Shown here in pieces: positions 32,946 through 41,457 of a stretch of DNA of 64,000 bases. Source of the DNA: Anaerostipes sp. (GTDB lineage Bacteria; Bacillota; Clostridia; Lachnospirales; Lachnospiraceae); contig NZ_JAGZSD010000002.1 in the NCBI RefSeq assembly GCF_018381315.1, forward strand, positions 1-64,000. The letters run 5' to 3'. The notes beneath the pieces were generated by a model that was given only the letters and a program-made list of their open reading frames with translations, did not search any database and was not told the DNA's origin. Numbering within the stretch: the first letter of the stretch is position 1; each line of letters begins with the position of its first letter. The translations under genes were made by a program, and so were the position numbers.

Positions 32946-32997
32946 AGAAAAGATATCAGAGGTAATACAGGATTTCTCTGATGTCTTTTCTTTTTTT
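32946..32997 (+). terminator. Intrinsic terminator inside the tail operon
   Basis: AGAAAAGATATCAGAG (32946-32961) and CTCTGATGTCTTTTCT (32976-32991) form a 16-bp stem with one mismatch and a 14-base loop, followed by a T run. It lies between the chaperone and the tape measure, so it would lower expression of all later genes relative to sheath and tube. No strong promoter is seen between it and the tape measure. Confidence 0.85.
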
Positions 32998-33067
32998 ATA
33001 CCCGAAGGGTATGAAATATGGTGTGCCCTATGAGGGGGTATATATTCGAGAGAAGGGAGGAAAATGG

Positions 33068-35215
33068 ATGGCAGAAACATTGGTCTTAAATATGAAAGGA
33101 AATTTTACAGACAAAATTTCTCCGGGTGCAGGAAAAGCTTATCGAAGTCTGGAGAAACTGGACAAAAAAATGGAAAAAATCATCAGACAATGTAACCGTT
33201 TAAATGGTTTAAAAATTAATATGCAAATCTCGGCTGTAGATACAGCAACAAAAAAAATTCAAAATATTATTTCTTTGGGAAAACAGCTGGAAAGAAGATC
33301 TTTTAATGTCAGGGTTAATGTAGATACCAATGTCCAAAAAGCGATAAGTGCTGTGGGAAGTGTTTCAGGGAATAGTCCGCAAAGCGCAGTCTCATCAGCA
33401 GGGGCAGCCATACAATATGGAATTGGACAGGCTGTTGGCAGAAGCAGCACTTCATCAGACAGTACAAAACCAAAAGGGGGAAGTAAACAGAAGCCTTTTA
33501 TCGAAAAAGTCTGGGATAAAGGAAAGAGTCTAGCAAAAGAGTATAAAGACACCGTGGTTTCAGATGCAAAGAAAAAGCTTCTTGAAAAAACTATAAAAGA
33601 ATACAAAAATTTGAGTGAGGAGGCAGGTTTACCAGAGGAAATCAAAACAGGAGTTAACAAAATAAAGGGTGGAGCATCGAAAGCAGCATCAAAAGTGAAG
33701 TCATGGCCAATATCTAAAACAGTTGGAAAAGGAGTCGAGAAGGTAACGCAAGTAGCACCCAAAATAAAGGAATTGCCAATAACTAAAACAATTGGAAAAG
33801 GAGTTAAGAAGGTAGCACAAGTAGTACCGAAAGTAAAGGGGTTGCCAGTAACTAAGACACTTGGAAAAGGATTGAATTTTCTGAAAAAAGGAGCCCCTGG
33901 AATTTTAGATTATGCGGTATCTGGCTATAATATTGCAACAGCAAAGCCAAAAGACAGAGCAAGAACTGCCGTAAAAGAAGGGGGAGGTTTATTAGGAGGC
34001 GCAGTAGCTACAGCAGCCCTCTCAGCAAAATTAGCAACATTAGGCACTGCTTTTGGTCCAGTAGGAACTATTGCAGGTGCAGGAGTAGGTCTTCTAGCAG
34101 GTGCAGCCGGTACTTTGGGCGGGGAAAAAATTGCCGGAGCACTTTATGATGGCGTCCAAAATGTTAAAAAAAACATTAAGAATATTAAAGTTCCGAAACC
34201 GATTGCAAGCGCTGGTAAGTTTTTGAAAAAGGGTCTTACAGGTGTTAAAAACTTATTTACACCCAAAACACCAAAGATACCGACAAAGCCGTCGGATAAA
34301 ATAGATCCATATGGTGTCGGCAATGATACATATTCTGACTACATGTATAATCCTGGATTCAAGTATGGATATGACACGATAGTGAAAGGACAAAAGAAAG
34401 GAGCCAAAAAGCAGAAGAAAGCAACTAGACCTAATGGCAAGGCAGCCGGAAAGAAAAATGGAAAAGATGTGGGAAAAGTAATTGACTCTACAGTGAATAA
34501 AACAAAGAAAAGTCTTAAATCTATGGATAAAGGCACTAAAAATGCCAAAAAAGGTATGAGTGGCGTTGGGAAAAGTTCTAACAAGGCTAAGGGTGATATC
34601 AAAAACTTGGGATCTACCTCAAATGGTTCACAAAAGCAGGTACAAGGACTGGGTGATGGTTCTCAGAACGCAGCCGGTATGATTGAAGGAATGGGAGGAT
34701 CAGCGATCGGCGTTGTAGATGCACTTTCCATGCTGTCTGGAGCAGCACAGGTCGCAGCTGCAAGCCTTGCAAGTATTTCTTTATTTAATGTTGTAGGAGG
34801 CGCAGGCGTTGCTAAAAATGCAAACGGCAGCTTTGTAGGCGGAAAAATGCTGAGCTGGGTTGGTGAAGACGGACCTGAGGTGATTATTCCTCTGGGTGGA
34901 AAGAGAAGAAAAAGAGGCCTTGATCTCTGGCAGCAGGCAGGGGCAATGCTTGGTGTATCTCAGCACGCAGACGGCGGTTTTGTCGGTGGAGGAAGTGTTG
35001 CAGGTAGCGGAAGATCAGGAAAGAAAAAGGCACCAGTCAGTGTATCTGTCGGAAATATTACTATTCAGCTGAAAGGCGGACAGGACGGAAATGGAACAAA
35101 CATTGATCTTTTAAAAGTTCTGAAAGAACAAAAAAATCAAGTATCAGATGAAATCTGCAGGATTTTGGCGGATGCTCTGGAATCAGCTTATCAAAATATT
35201 CCGGCTGTGCAGTAA
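33068..35215 (+). CDS. Tail tape measure protein
   Basis: The protein (715 residues from ATG 33068, 7 bases after GGGAGG; the longer frame to 32981 begins inside the terminator) sets tail length. The N-terminus is amphipathic helical; the middle has a Gly/Ala-rich hydrophobic stretch (about residues 300-360); the C-terminus has the recurring tape-measure motif NGSFVGGKMLSWVGEDGPEVIIPL. Three tandem 23-residue repeats start at residues 212, 235 and 258 (genomic 33701, 33770, 33839). The short length suggests a short tail. Confidence 0.9.
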   Translation: MAETLVLNMKGNFTDKISPGAGKAYRSLEKLDKKMEKIIRQCNRLNGLKINMQISAVDTATKKIQNIISLGKQLERRSFNVRVNVDTNVQKAISAVGSVSGNSPQSAVSSAGAAIQYGIGQAVGRSSTSSDSTKPKGGSKQKPFIEKVWDKGKSLAKEYKDTVVSDAKKKLLEKTIKEYKNLSEEAGLPEEIKTGVNKIKGGASKAASKVKSWPISKTVGKGVEKVTQVAPKIKELPITKTIGKGVKKVAQVVPKVKGLPVTKTLGKGLNFLKKGAPGILDYAVSGYNIATAKPKDRARTAVKEGGGLLGGAVATAALSAKLATLGTAFGPVGTIAGAGVGLLAGAAGTLGGEKIAGALYDGVQNVKKNIKNIKVPKPIASAGKFLKKGLTGVKNLFTPKTPKIPTKPSDKIDPYGVGNDTYSDYMYNPGFKYGYDTIVKGQKKGAKKQKKATRPNGKAAGKKNGKDVGKVIDSTVNKTKKSLKSMDKGTKNAKKGMSGVGKSSNKAKGDIKNLGSTSNGSQKQVQGLGDGSQNAAGMIEGMGGSAIGVVDALSMLSGAAQVAAASLASISLFNVVGGAGVAKNANGSFVGGKMLSWVGEDGPEVIIPLGGKRRKRGLDLWQQAGAMLGVSQHADGGFVGGGSVAGSGRSGKKKAPVSVSVGNITIQLKGGQDGNGTNIDLLKVLKEQKNQVSDEICRILADALESAYQNIPAVQ
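33701..33904 (+). repeat. Tandem 69-bp repeats in the tape measure gene
   Basis: Units begin at 33701, 33770 and 33839, exactly 69 bases (23 codons) apart, with the core [L/W]P[I/V][S/T]KT[V/I/L]GKG. The third unit is degenerate at its end. Confidence 0.85.
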
Positions 35216-35230
35216 GAAGAGGAGGCAAAA

Positions 35231-36199
35231 ATGCAAATAAAAATATCAGAAGCAAGCAATGCAAAAAAATATATAAAAATACCTTTGCTTCCGGAAGAGC
35301 TTTCTTATTCAAGTACAACGAGGTTTCAAGAGTATGAAATTTTAGATCTGGGAGAAGTTAAACTGCCCAGAGGTAGGAATCTGAGTACAGTCAGCTGGGA
35401 AGGTATCTTCCCGGCTGTTTCAAGAAAAACTCTGTCTTTTGTAAAGAAGAGAAATCCGGAACAAAATAGCCCCACCTATTATGTAAATAAGATACAGAAA
35501 TGGAAAGAAAATCATAAGAAGCTCAATTTGGCGATTTCGGGTACGGCGCTGAAGAAAACTCCAGTCTACATAGATGAGTTCAGCTATCACATTGTTTCTA
35601 TGGGAGATTATAACTATTCCATTTCTTTTGTGGAGGCAGCAGACCTTACACTGAATAAAACTGCCAAAAAAAGGACTTCAGGAAAAAGTACAAAGAAATA
35701 TAAGGTTAGAAATAATAAAGAAACACTGAGAGATATTGCTAAAAAGTTTTATGGAGACGGTCAAAAATATATGACAATATATAAGGCCAATAAATCGTTG
35801 ATTGATAAGAAAAATGCCAGTCAAAGAAAAAAAGGTATCAAGACAAAACCATACCAAATTTACCAAGGACAAGTTCTGACAATTCCAAAGGCTTCCCAAA
35901 CACCAAAGAAAAAAACTTCAGTGGTTGCACTTCAGAAAGCGATTAACAAAGATAAATATGCCAAGTTGTCTGTGAACGGCAAATTGGATGCAAAAACAAA
36001 AAATGCTATGAAAAAGATTGTGATCAGAAGTGGAAAAAGAGGAGAAGTTGTGAAGTTTGTTCAGGGAAAAGTGGGAACTGCAAAAGACGGCATATGCGGC
36101 CCCAAAACTGTAAAAGCCATTAAGGCCTATCAGAGAAAGCATAGTCTAAAGGTGGATGGAATGGCAGGATACAATACATTGATGAAAATGGTAAAGTAG
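35231..36199 (+). CDS. LysM tail protein (XkdP-like) with extra peptidoglycan-binding domain
   Basis: The 322-residue protein has the XkdP-style N-terminal half (PLLPEELSYSSTTRFQEYEI, residues 15-34; FSYHIVSMGDYNYSISF), a LysM domain (YKVRNNKETLRDIAKKFYG to QGQVLTIP, about residues 155-218), and then a PG_binding_1 domain (GKRGEVVKFVQGKVG to VDGMAGYNTLMK, about 270-322). The last domain is not part of typical XkdP. The protein would sit at the baseplate and touch the target wall. A 20-bp repeat joins its 3' end to the start of the next gene. Confidence 0.85.
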   Translation: MQIKISEASNAKKYIKIPLLPEELSYSSTTRFQEYEILDLGEVKLPRGRNLSTVSWEGIFPAVSRKTLSFVKKRNPEQNSPTYYVNKIQKWKENHKKLNLAISGTALKKTPVYIDEFSYHIVSMGDYNYSISFVEAADLTLNKTAKKRTSGKSTKKYKVRNNKETLRDIAKKFYGDGQKYMTIYKANKSLIDKKNASQRKKGIKTKPYQIYQGQVLTIPKASQTPKKKTSVVALQKAINKDKYAKLSVNGKLDAKTKNAMKKIVIRSGKRGEVVKFVQGKVGTAKDGICGPKTVKAIKAYQRKHSLKVDGMAGYNTLMKMVK

Positions 36200-36221
36200 G
36201 AGGTGGATGGAATGGCAGGAT
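36151..36221 (+). repeat. 20-bp direct repeat at the LysM/hub gene junction
   Basis: GGTGGATGGAATGGCAGGAT occurs at 36151-36170 (coding VDGMAGY of the peptidoglycan-binding domain) and at 36202-36221 (ribosome binding site and start of the next gene). The offset is 51 bases. Confidence 0.9.
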
Positions 36222-37216
36222 CATTAGAGCATCCGTTATACAGGTGCCTTATAAAAACAAAAAAGGCTTCATATGACGTCTCAAATCTGCTGACGAGCCT
36301 TACGACGTCACAAAACGATGAGGAATTGGCTCAAAGTGTTTCCATTACAATTCCCAACATAAAGGATAAATACAAATATCTATATAATAATATTACAGTT
36401 AGAGATTCTTTATATTTATACTGTGATGCGGGAACCGGTTTTAAAGAAATATTCAGAGGAATTATTTGGGAGAAAGATTATACAAGTGACGTGACGAAGG
36501 ATTTAAGTTTCACAGCATATGACCGGCTGATTTATTTGCAGAATTCACAGGATAATTTTTTCTTTCCAAAGGGAAAGAATACAAAGACAATTCTTCAAAC
36601 CATTTGTAAACGATGGGGGATCAAATTAAATTTTCAGTATAAAAGCATTAAACACAAGAGGAAGATCATCAGGGAAGAATACATTTCAGACGCCATACTT
36701 ACAATTTTGGAGGAAGTGAAGAAAAAAACAGGAATAAAATATGTGATTTATTGTGAAAAGGGTGTTTTGACTATACGCAAAAGAGCATATAATAAAAAAA
36801 TTTATACCTTGAATCAGAAGGATTCTGCATTATCACAAAATACCAGAGTTACAATGGACGGAATGGTGACAAAAGTGGCAATTTACAGAGAACAGGAGTC
36901 AGAAAAAAAGGAACTGCCACCTAAAAAAGTCACAGTGGTAAAAGGGAATACGTCCCGCTATGGTACTCTTCAGGAAATCATTGTGAGAGATTCAGACGAT
37001 AAGAAATCTGCCCATGCAAAGAAAGAGGCAAAAGAAATATTAAAAGAACACGGGAAGCCGACATACGAACGTACATTGGAAGCAGTGGACAATCCATACA
37101 TTAAAAAAGGGCACAGAATTAAAAGCGGTGCAGGGGCCTTAATAGGCTATTATACCGTAATTGGTATTGAGCATGACTGTTTTAATGGAACAATGAATTT
37201 GGAGGTGGAAACCTGA
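36212..37216 (+). CDS. Baseplate hub protein (XkdQ-like)
   Basis: The protein (334 residues from ATG 36212, with TAGGAGGTGG upstream) follows the XkdQ pattern: N-terminal ELAQSVSITIPN, middle ILQTICKRWGIKLNF, the region DAILTILEEVKKKTGIKYVIY, and the C-terminal NPYIKKGHRIKSGAGALIGYYTVIGIEHD. It corresponds to gpD/gp27-like hubs that form the ring at the tube tip. Its stop overlaps the start of the next gene (TGATG). Confidence 0.85.
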   Translation: MAGSLEHPLYRCLIKTKKASYDVSNLLTSLTTSQNDEELAQSVSITIPNIKDKYKYLYNNITVRDSLYLYCDAGTGFKEIFRGIIWEKDYTSDVTKDLSFTAYDRLIYLQNSQDNFFFPKGKNTKTILQTICKRWGIKLNFQYKSIKHKRKIIREEYISDAILTILEEVKKKTGIKYVIYCEKGVLTIRKRAYNKKIYTLNQKDSALSQNTRVTMDGMVTKVAIYREQESEKKELPPKKVTVVKGNTSRYGTLQEIIVRDSDDKKSAHAKKEAKEILKEHGKPTYERTLEAVDNPYIKKGHRIKSGAGALIGYYTVIGIEHDCFNGTMNLEVET

Positions 37217-37503
37217 TGGCGGTGAAAGGAAATATAAGGCTGGCAGCTATTTTACAGAAGAGAATAGGGAAGATCAAAGAAGCAGGATTTATTCCTAATG
37301 CAGAGATAGGTACTTATAAAAATAAAGGACTCGTATTGGATAGTTTTCCGGATAATATTATCGGAAATGATGAACTTGTACTATGCAGCACCTTAAAAGA
37401 AAAGCTTGCACAATCTGCAGGCAAAAGTATAAGAGTACTGGTTGTATGGGCAGACGAAACACCGATAATAGTGGACCGGGTAGAAGCTGTGGACGAATTC
37501 TAA
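37216..37503 (+). CDS. XkdR-like baseplate protein (DUF2577)
   Basis: The 95-residue protein has the DUF2577 order: an N-terminal helix (RLAAILQKRIGK), then strands ending with VLVVWADETPIIVDRVEAV. In PBSX, XkdR occupies the same place between hub and XkdS. The start overlaps the hub stop, implying coupled translation. Role in detail unknown; probably spike or hub accessory. Confidence 0.8.
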   Translation: MAVKGNIRLAAILQKRIGKIKEAGFIPNAEIGTYKNKGLVLDSFPDNIIGNDELVLCSTLKEKLAQSAGKSIRVLVVWADETPIIVDRVEAVDEF

Positions 37504-37520
37504 ATTGGGGAGGTGATGAT

Positions 37521-37991
37521 ATGGACAATCTTTTTCCTGAGGATATGGAAGATGAAGACTTGGAGTTAGAGGAGCTGGAAGAACAAATAGATGATGAACC
37601 AGTGGGATATAAAGAAAGTATCTGTTTTGACGATGGATTAGAAGACTTTAAACGGGATGGCTCTATGAAACTGGTAGAGTGCAGCGGTCTGGAGGCTTGG
37701 AAGCAGTGGTGCAAAAAAATTATACAGACAAGAAGATATGTATGTCAGGCATACAGTGATGATATTGGAATTGATATTGAGCAGGCTTTTCAGGCAGGTT
37801 CCCGCGAAGAAGCGGAGAGTATATTGGAAAACGAAATTGTGGAAGCATTGGAGGCAGATCCGTATGGGAGGACAGAATTTGTGCAGTCTGTCACATTCCA
37901 GTGGAAAGATCCTGATGCTGTGGAGGTGTTATGTAAAGTTATTGGTATTGATTCGAACGAGGCTGAGCTGCAGGCTGTAATCGAGAGATAG
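37521..37991 (+). CDS. XkdS-like baseplate wedge protein (DUF2634, gp25-like)
   Basis: The protein (156 residues from ATG 37521 after GGGGAGGTG) has an acidic N-terminus (repeated Glu/Asp), then the gp25/DUF2634 core (LECSGLEAWKQWCKKIIQTRRY and FVQSVTFQWKDPDAVEVLCKV). gp25-like proteins start sheath assembly at the baseplate. A longer upstream frame overlapping the previous gene is not used, given the binding site. Confidence 0.85.
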   Translation: MDNLFPEDMEDEDLELEELEEQIDDEPVGYKESICFDDGLEDFKRDGSMKLVECSGLEAWKQWCKKIIQTRRYVCQAYSDDIGIDIEQAFQAGSREEAESILENEIVEALEADPYGRTEFVQSVTFQWKDPDAVEVLCKVIGIDSNEAELQAVIER

Positions 37992-38005
37992 TAAGGAGGA
38001 AGTAT

Positions 38006-39169
38006 ATGGATGAAGAAATTTTAGATAATTTAGAAGAAGAGTTAGAAGAAGATGATTTTCAAGTCCCTAAGTTTCTTGAGGAATCCAGTGAGGAAGAAAT
38101 TCATAAAAGAATGCTGGATAATCTGCAGAAAGATCTGGATACCTCTGAAGGCGGATTTGTATATGATTTGACAAAACCGACAGCCATCGAAGTTTCCCGA
38201 ATGAAAGAATTTGAACTGGTAGAAGCACTTAAATTGATTTGGCCAAGATTTGCTGAGGGGATTTACCTGGATTATCATGCGGAAACAAGAGGGTTGGAAA
38301 GAAAAGAAGCAATCAATGCAAAAGGGATGCTACATATTGAAGGGCAGGCCGGTACACTTATACCAGAGGGGACTGTTTTTACCACAGAGGGTATAAATGA
38401 TGAACCTGAGAAGGAATATGAGACGATGATGGAGGCGCAAATTGAGGAAGATGGTTTCGTAGATATAGAAATTCAGAGCATAGAAGCCGGATTAGCAGGT
38501 AATAGTGCTGAAAACACGGTTATTCTGCAGGCGGATATTATTGAAGGGATAAATACGGTTACAAATCCTGCTCCTATTGCAGGAGGTCTGGAAGCAGAAG
38601 AAGATGAAAGCTTGAGAGAGAGGATTATGGAATATGATCAGACACAAGGTGACTCTTTTGTAGGTAATATGAATGATTATAAACGATGGGCTTTGTCTGT
38701 GGAGGGAACAGGAAATGCCAGGATCGTCAGTCCTGAAGATGGAAGCGGAGTCGTGACCATTTATTTGACAAGTTCAGATGGAAAACCTGCTTCGAATGAA
38801 TTATGTCTGGAAGTCAAAAATTATATTATGAGACCGGATAATCCGGATGAGCGTTTAGCACCCATTAATTCCATAGTGGCTGTAGAACCGGCGGCAGAGC
38901 TTTCTATTGCAGTGAAAGCAGTTGTTCAGTTAAAAGATAGTACAATTGAAAACGTCAGAAATATGTTTATCAAGGGTATGCAGGAATATTTAACGACAGC
39001 GGAGGCCGATGGAGAAATCAGATATACAAAGATCGCCAATATTTTGGGAAATACATCTGGCGTTTACGATTTCAGCAATCTTATTGTAAATGGTCAGCAG
39101 GGAAATATACCGATCGATGGCGGGAAAATACCGGTGTTGGATCTTCAGAATCTGGAACTGACAGAATAG
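38006..39169 (+). CDS. Baseplate J family protein (XkdT-like)
   Basis: The 387-residue protein has the Baseplate_J signature: KRMLDNLQKDLDTSEGGFVYDL at the N-terminus, LDYHAETRGLERKEA, the GTLIPEGTVFTT strand pair, and ESLRERIMEYDQTQGDSFVGNMNDYKRWAL. It forms the wedges that link hub and fibres. Only the N-terminal acidic extension (about residues 1-30) is unusual. AGGAGG upstream of ATG 38006. Confidence 0.93.
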   Translation: MDEEILDNLEEELEEDDFQVPKFLEESSEEEIHKRMLDNLQKDLDTSEGGFVYDLTKPTAIEVSRMKEFELVEALKLIWPRFAEGIYLDYHAETRGLERKEAINAKGMLHIEGQAGTLIPEGTVFTTEGINDEPEKEYETMMEAQIEEDGFVDIEIQSIEAGLAGNSAENTVILQADIIEGINTVTNPAPIAGGLEAEEDESLRERIMEYDQTQGDSFVGNMNDYKRWALSVEGTGNARIVSPEDGSGVVTIYLTSSDGKPASNELCLEVKNYIMRPDNPDERLAPINSIVAVEPAAELSIAVKAVVQLKDSTIENVRNMFIKGMQEYLTTAEADGEIRYTKIANILGNTSGVYDFSNLIVNGQQGNIPIDGGKIPVLDLQNLELTE

Positions 39170-39178
39170 GAGGTAATT

Positions 39179-39745
39179 ATGGCAGCACATACAAAATTGA
39201 TGGAAGAAATACTGACCAGTGAAGAAGCACAGAAAATTATTGATTTTGTCAGTCCTGTTTATGGAAATTCCTATGTCGCCCTCAAACTGTTTCAAAGCAT
39301 TGGTTTGGCATTGGATGAGATAAACAATTTTCCTGATGATTTTCTTAATCAGATTATGATACAGACCGCAACGTGGTCTCTGAATTATTGGGAAGAACAG
39401 TATGGCCTTTTTCCGGAATCCGGATGGAGCACAGAACAGCGTCGGAAAAATTTAATAGAAAATCTGGGACATCGATTTAATAATCCAAAAAAAATTGAAA
39501 ATGTACTTGAGGTACTGACAGGTCATAATGTTGAGATTGAAGAAAATATCGGCAAAAATAAATTTCAGGTGTTTGTTATGGGATATGTCAGAGACCTAAA
39601 GCCTGTTACTGATTTTGTAGACAAAGTAAAACCGGCGCATCTCAGCTATAAAATTAAGATGTCAGAACTGATTGAGGCAGATGTATGGATTTACACTGGA
39701 ATTTGTGTTTCAGAACATCAGTTTTATAGAATTGAGGTGGAATAA
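39179..39745 (+). CDS. XkdU-like baseplate protein (DUF2313, YmfQ-like)
   Basis: The 188-residue protein shows the DUF2313 pattern: LNYWEEQYGLFPESGWSTEQRRKNLIENLGHRFNNPKKIENVLEVLTGHNVEIEENIG (around residues 70-125), with a C-terminal strand region ending in HQFYRIEVE. These proteins sit between the wedges and the fibre. It precedes the fibre gene by 2 bases. Confidence 0.88.
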   Translation: MAAHTKLMEEILTSEEAQKIIDFVSPVYGNSYVALKLFQSIGLALDEINNFPDDFLNQIMIQTATWSLNYWEEQYGLFPESGWSTEQRRKNLIENLGHRFNNPKKIENVLEVLTGHNVEIEENIGKNKFQVFVMGYVRDLKPVTDFVDKVKPAHLSYKIKMSELIEADVWIYTGICVSEHQFYRIEVE

Positions 39746-39747
39746 AA

Positions 39748-40878
39748 ATGAATGCATGGAAATCAGCAGTCATTACAAAAAAAGGGCAGGCTTTGCAAGA
39801 TAAATTAATAGCAGGAGAAATATTAAAATTTACAAAAGTACAGACAGGGACTGGAGAAGCTTTGGTGAGCGAGTTGGAAGATCAGACAGAATTGACCGGG
39901 GCCAATCAGATTATTACGTTCCAGAAAATAGAGGAAATAGATGGTCATATAGATATTTCTGTGCTTCTGGAAAACACAAAACTTTTACAGGGATATGAAC
40001 TCTGGCAGGTTGGAATTTTTGCACTGGACCCGGATGAAGGTGAAATTTTGTATTGCCTTGTACAGGCGGCAGAAGCAAAGACTATTCCGGCAGCGTCAGA
40101 AGAACCTGGTTTTTCAGTTACGTGGAAATTTCATTTGAAGAATTCTGGAAAAGCGGAAACACAAATTTCTATAACCCCTGCAGGGTTAGTAGATTTTTGG
40201 CATTTTGACGAAAGAAAGAATCAAGTAAATCAAAAATTTCAGGATGTAGAAGTTAAAATGGGAAATTTAGACAATCTAAAAACCAGTGAAAAACAAAGCC
40301 TTGTTTTGGCTGTCAATGAACTGAAAAATGGGGTGGACCGTTTAAATCAGACATTTCTGGAAAAAACATATCCAATGGGCAGTATTTATACATCTATAAG
40401 TCCCCAAAATCCTTCTGCACTATTTGGAGGTGAATGGAAGGAGTTTGCCAAAGGTCAGGTTTTGGTTGGAGTCAATACAGCAGATCCGTTGTTTAATGCA
40501 GCAGAAAAAACAGGAGGAAACAAGAATTCTGTAGTAGCGGCACATAATCACAGCGTAAATGGATTGACAGTTAGCAATGTCGGAAACCACTCACATACGA
40601 TAAACAGTGCAGGAAACCACAGACATGGGGTCTACGCTGATGTTGACTGTATTACTTCTGCAGCAGGCGCAAGAGATTTGGCATGTCCTGAAAAGAACAA
40701 AGATACCTTATGGGAATCTGCCACTCCTTATGCAGGGAACCACACGCACTCAATGTCTGGAAGTGGGGGACATAATCATACAGTCCCCGGGCATACAACA
40801 AACACCAGCGGTGGAGATGGAACAAATAAAAATCTGCAGCCGTATATAACGGTTTACTATTGGAAAAGAACAGGGTGA
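39748..40878 (+). CDS. Tail fibre / receptor-binding protein
   Basis: The 376-residue protein has an N-terminal baseplate-attachment domain (about residues 1-150, with ITKKGQALQDKLIAGEILKFTKVQ), a coiled-coil neck (about 155-205), a tail-collar-like domain with YPMGSIYTSISPQNPSALFGGEW, and a His/Gly-rich tip with many H-x-H pairs (NHSHTI, NHRHGV, NHTHSM, GHNHTV), the pattern of iron-binding trimeric fibre shafts. It determines which bacteria are hit. It is single-copy, with no fibre-chaperone gene or variation cassette next to it. Confidence 0.85.
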   Translation: MNAWKSAVITKKGQALQDKLIAGEILKFTKVQTGTGEALVSELEDQTELTGANQIITFQKIEEIDGHIDISVLLENTKLLQGYELWQVGIFALDPDEGEILYCLVQAAEAKTIPAASEEPGFSVTWKFHLKNSGKAETQISITPAGLVDFWHFDERKNQVNQKFQDVEVKMGNLDNLKTSEKQSLVLAVNELKNGVDRLNQTFLEKTYPMGSIYTSISPQNPSALFGGEWKEFAKGQVLVGVNTADPLFNAAEKTGGNKNSVVAAHNHSVNGLTVSNVGNHSHTINSAGNHRHGVYADVDCITSAAGARDLACPEKNKDTLWESATPYAGNHTHSMSGSGGHNHTVPGHTTNTSGGDGTNKNLQPYITVYYWKRTG

Positions 40879-41171
40879 GACAAAAAGTGATCGAACAAAT
40901 TTTAGCAGTATGCGGCGGGATCAGCATCATTGGCGGAGCTGGTGCCGTCGTTTATAAAATTATCTATCCGGCTGTACACTTTAGTCATCGTGTTGATCAG
41001 CTTGAGGAACATTCAGAAAAAGATTATCAGCGGCTGAGATGTCTGGAAGAAATGCAGAAACAACAATCCAAATGCTTAGCGGCAATGCTGAATCATCAGA
41101 TAACAGGAAACGGGATAGAAAATATGAAAAAAATCAGAGATGAACTCTTAGAGAGTATCATTGAAAAATAG
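40875..41171 (+). CDS. Small membrane protein of the lysis region (XhlA-like role)
   Basis: The protein (98 residues from GTG 40875, overlapping the fibre stop; a TTG at 40860 is also possible) has one N-terminal membrane helix (ILAVCGGISIIGGAGAVVYKI) and a charged coiled-coil tail. In PBSX the gene before the holin encodes XhlA, a membrane-associated lysis helper; XhlA has its membrane helix at the C-terminus, so this is a positional, not a family, match. Confidence 0.6.
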   Translation: MRQKVIEQILAVCGGISIIGGAGAVVYKIIYPAVHFSHRVDQLEEHSEKDYQRLRCLEEMQKQQSKCLAAMLNHQITGNGIENMKKIRDELLESIIEK

Positions 41172-41184
41172 AAGGAGGTTTTTG

Positions 41185-41457
41185 ATGGATTTAAATTTTA
41201 TCATGGAATATTATGTGCCGATAGTGCTGGCAGCATCTTTGATCATTGGATATGTGGTAAAAAGATCTCTTAATTTTATTCCGAACAAATACATACCTTT
41301 GATTCTTGCTGTAAGCGGAGCGGTCTTGGGGTGCATTGCAAACAAGACGGTTGCATTGGAACCGGTGGTCTATGGTGCATTTTCCGGACTTGCAAGTACA
41401 GGATTTCATCAGGCATTTACAAGATTGGTGGAGGGTGAACGAGATGGCAAGTTTTAA
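41185..41457 (+). CDS. Phage-type holin (Phage_holin_5_2-like)
   Basis: The 90-residue protein has two or three membrane segments (YVPIVLAASLIIGYVV, YIPLILAVSGAVLGCI, GAFSGLASTGFHQAF) and a short charged C-terminus, as in holins of Clostridia phages. It opens the cytoplasmic membrane so that the amidase reaches the wall and tailocin particles are released. ATG 41185 follows AAGGAGG. Overlaps the amidase gene by 14 bases. Confidence 0.85.
   Translation: MDLNFIMEYYVPIVLAASLIIGYVVKRSLNFIPNKYIPLILAVSGAVLGCIANKTVALEPVVYGAFSGLASTGFHQAFTRLVEGERDGKF

Noticed and set aside
32981..33067. Longer N-terminus for the tape measure protein
   Set aside because: The upstream ATG lies inside the intrinsic terminator and has no binding site, while ATG 33068 has GGGAGG at the right distance.
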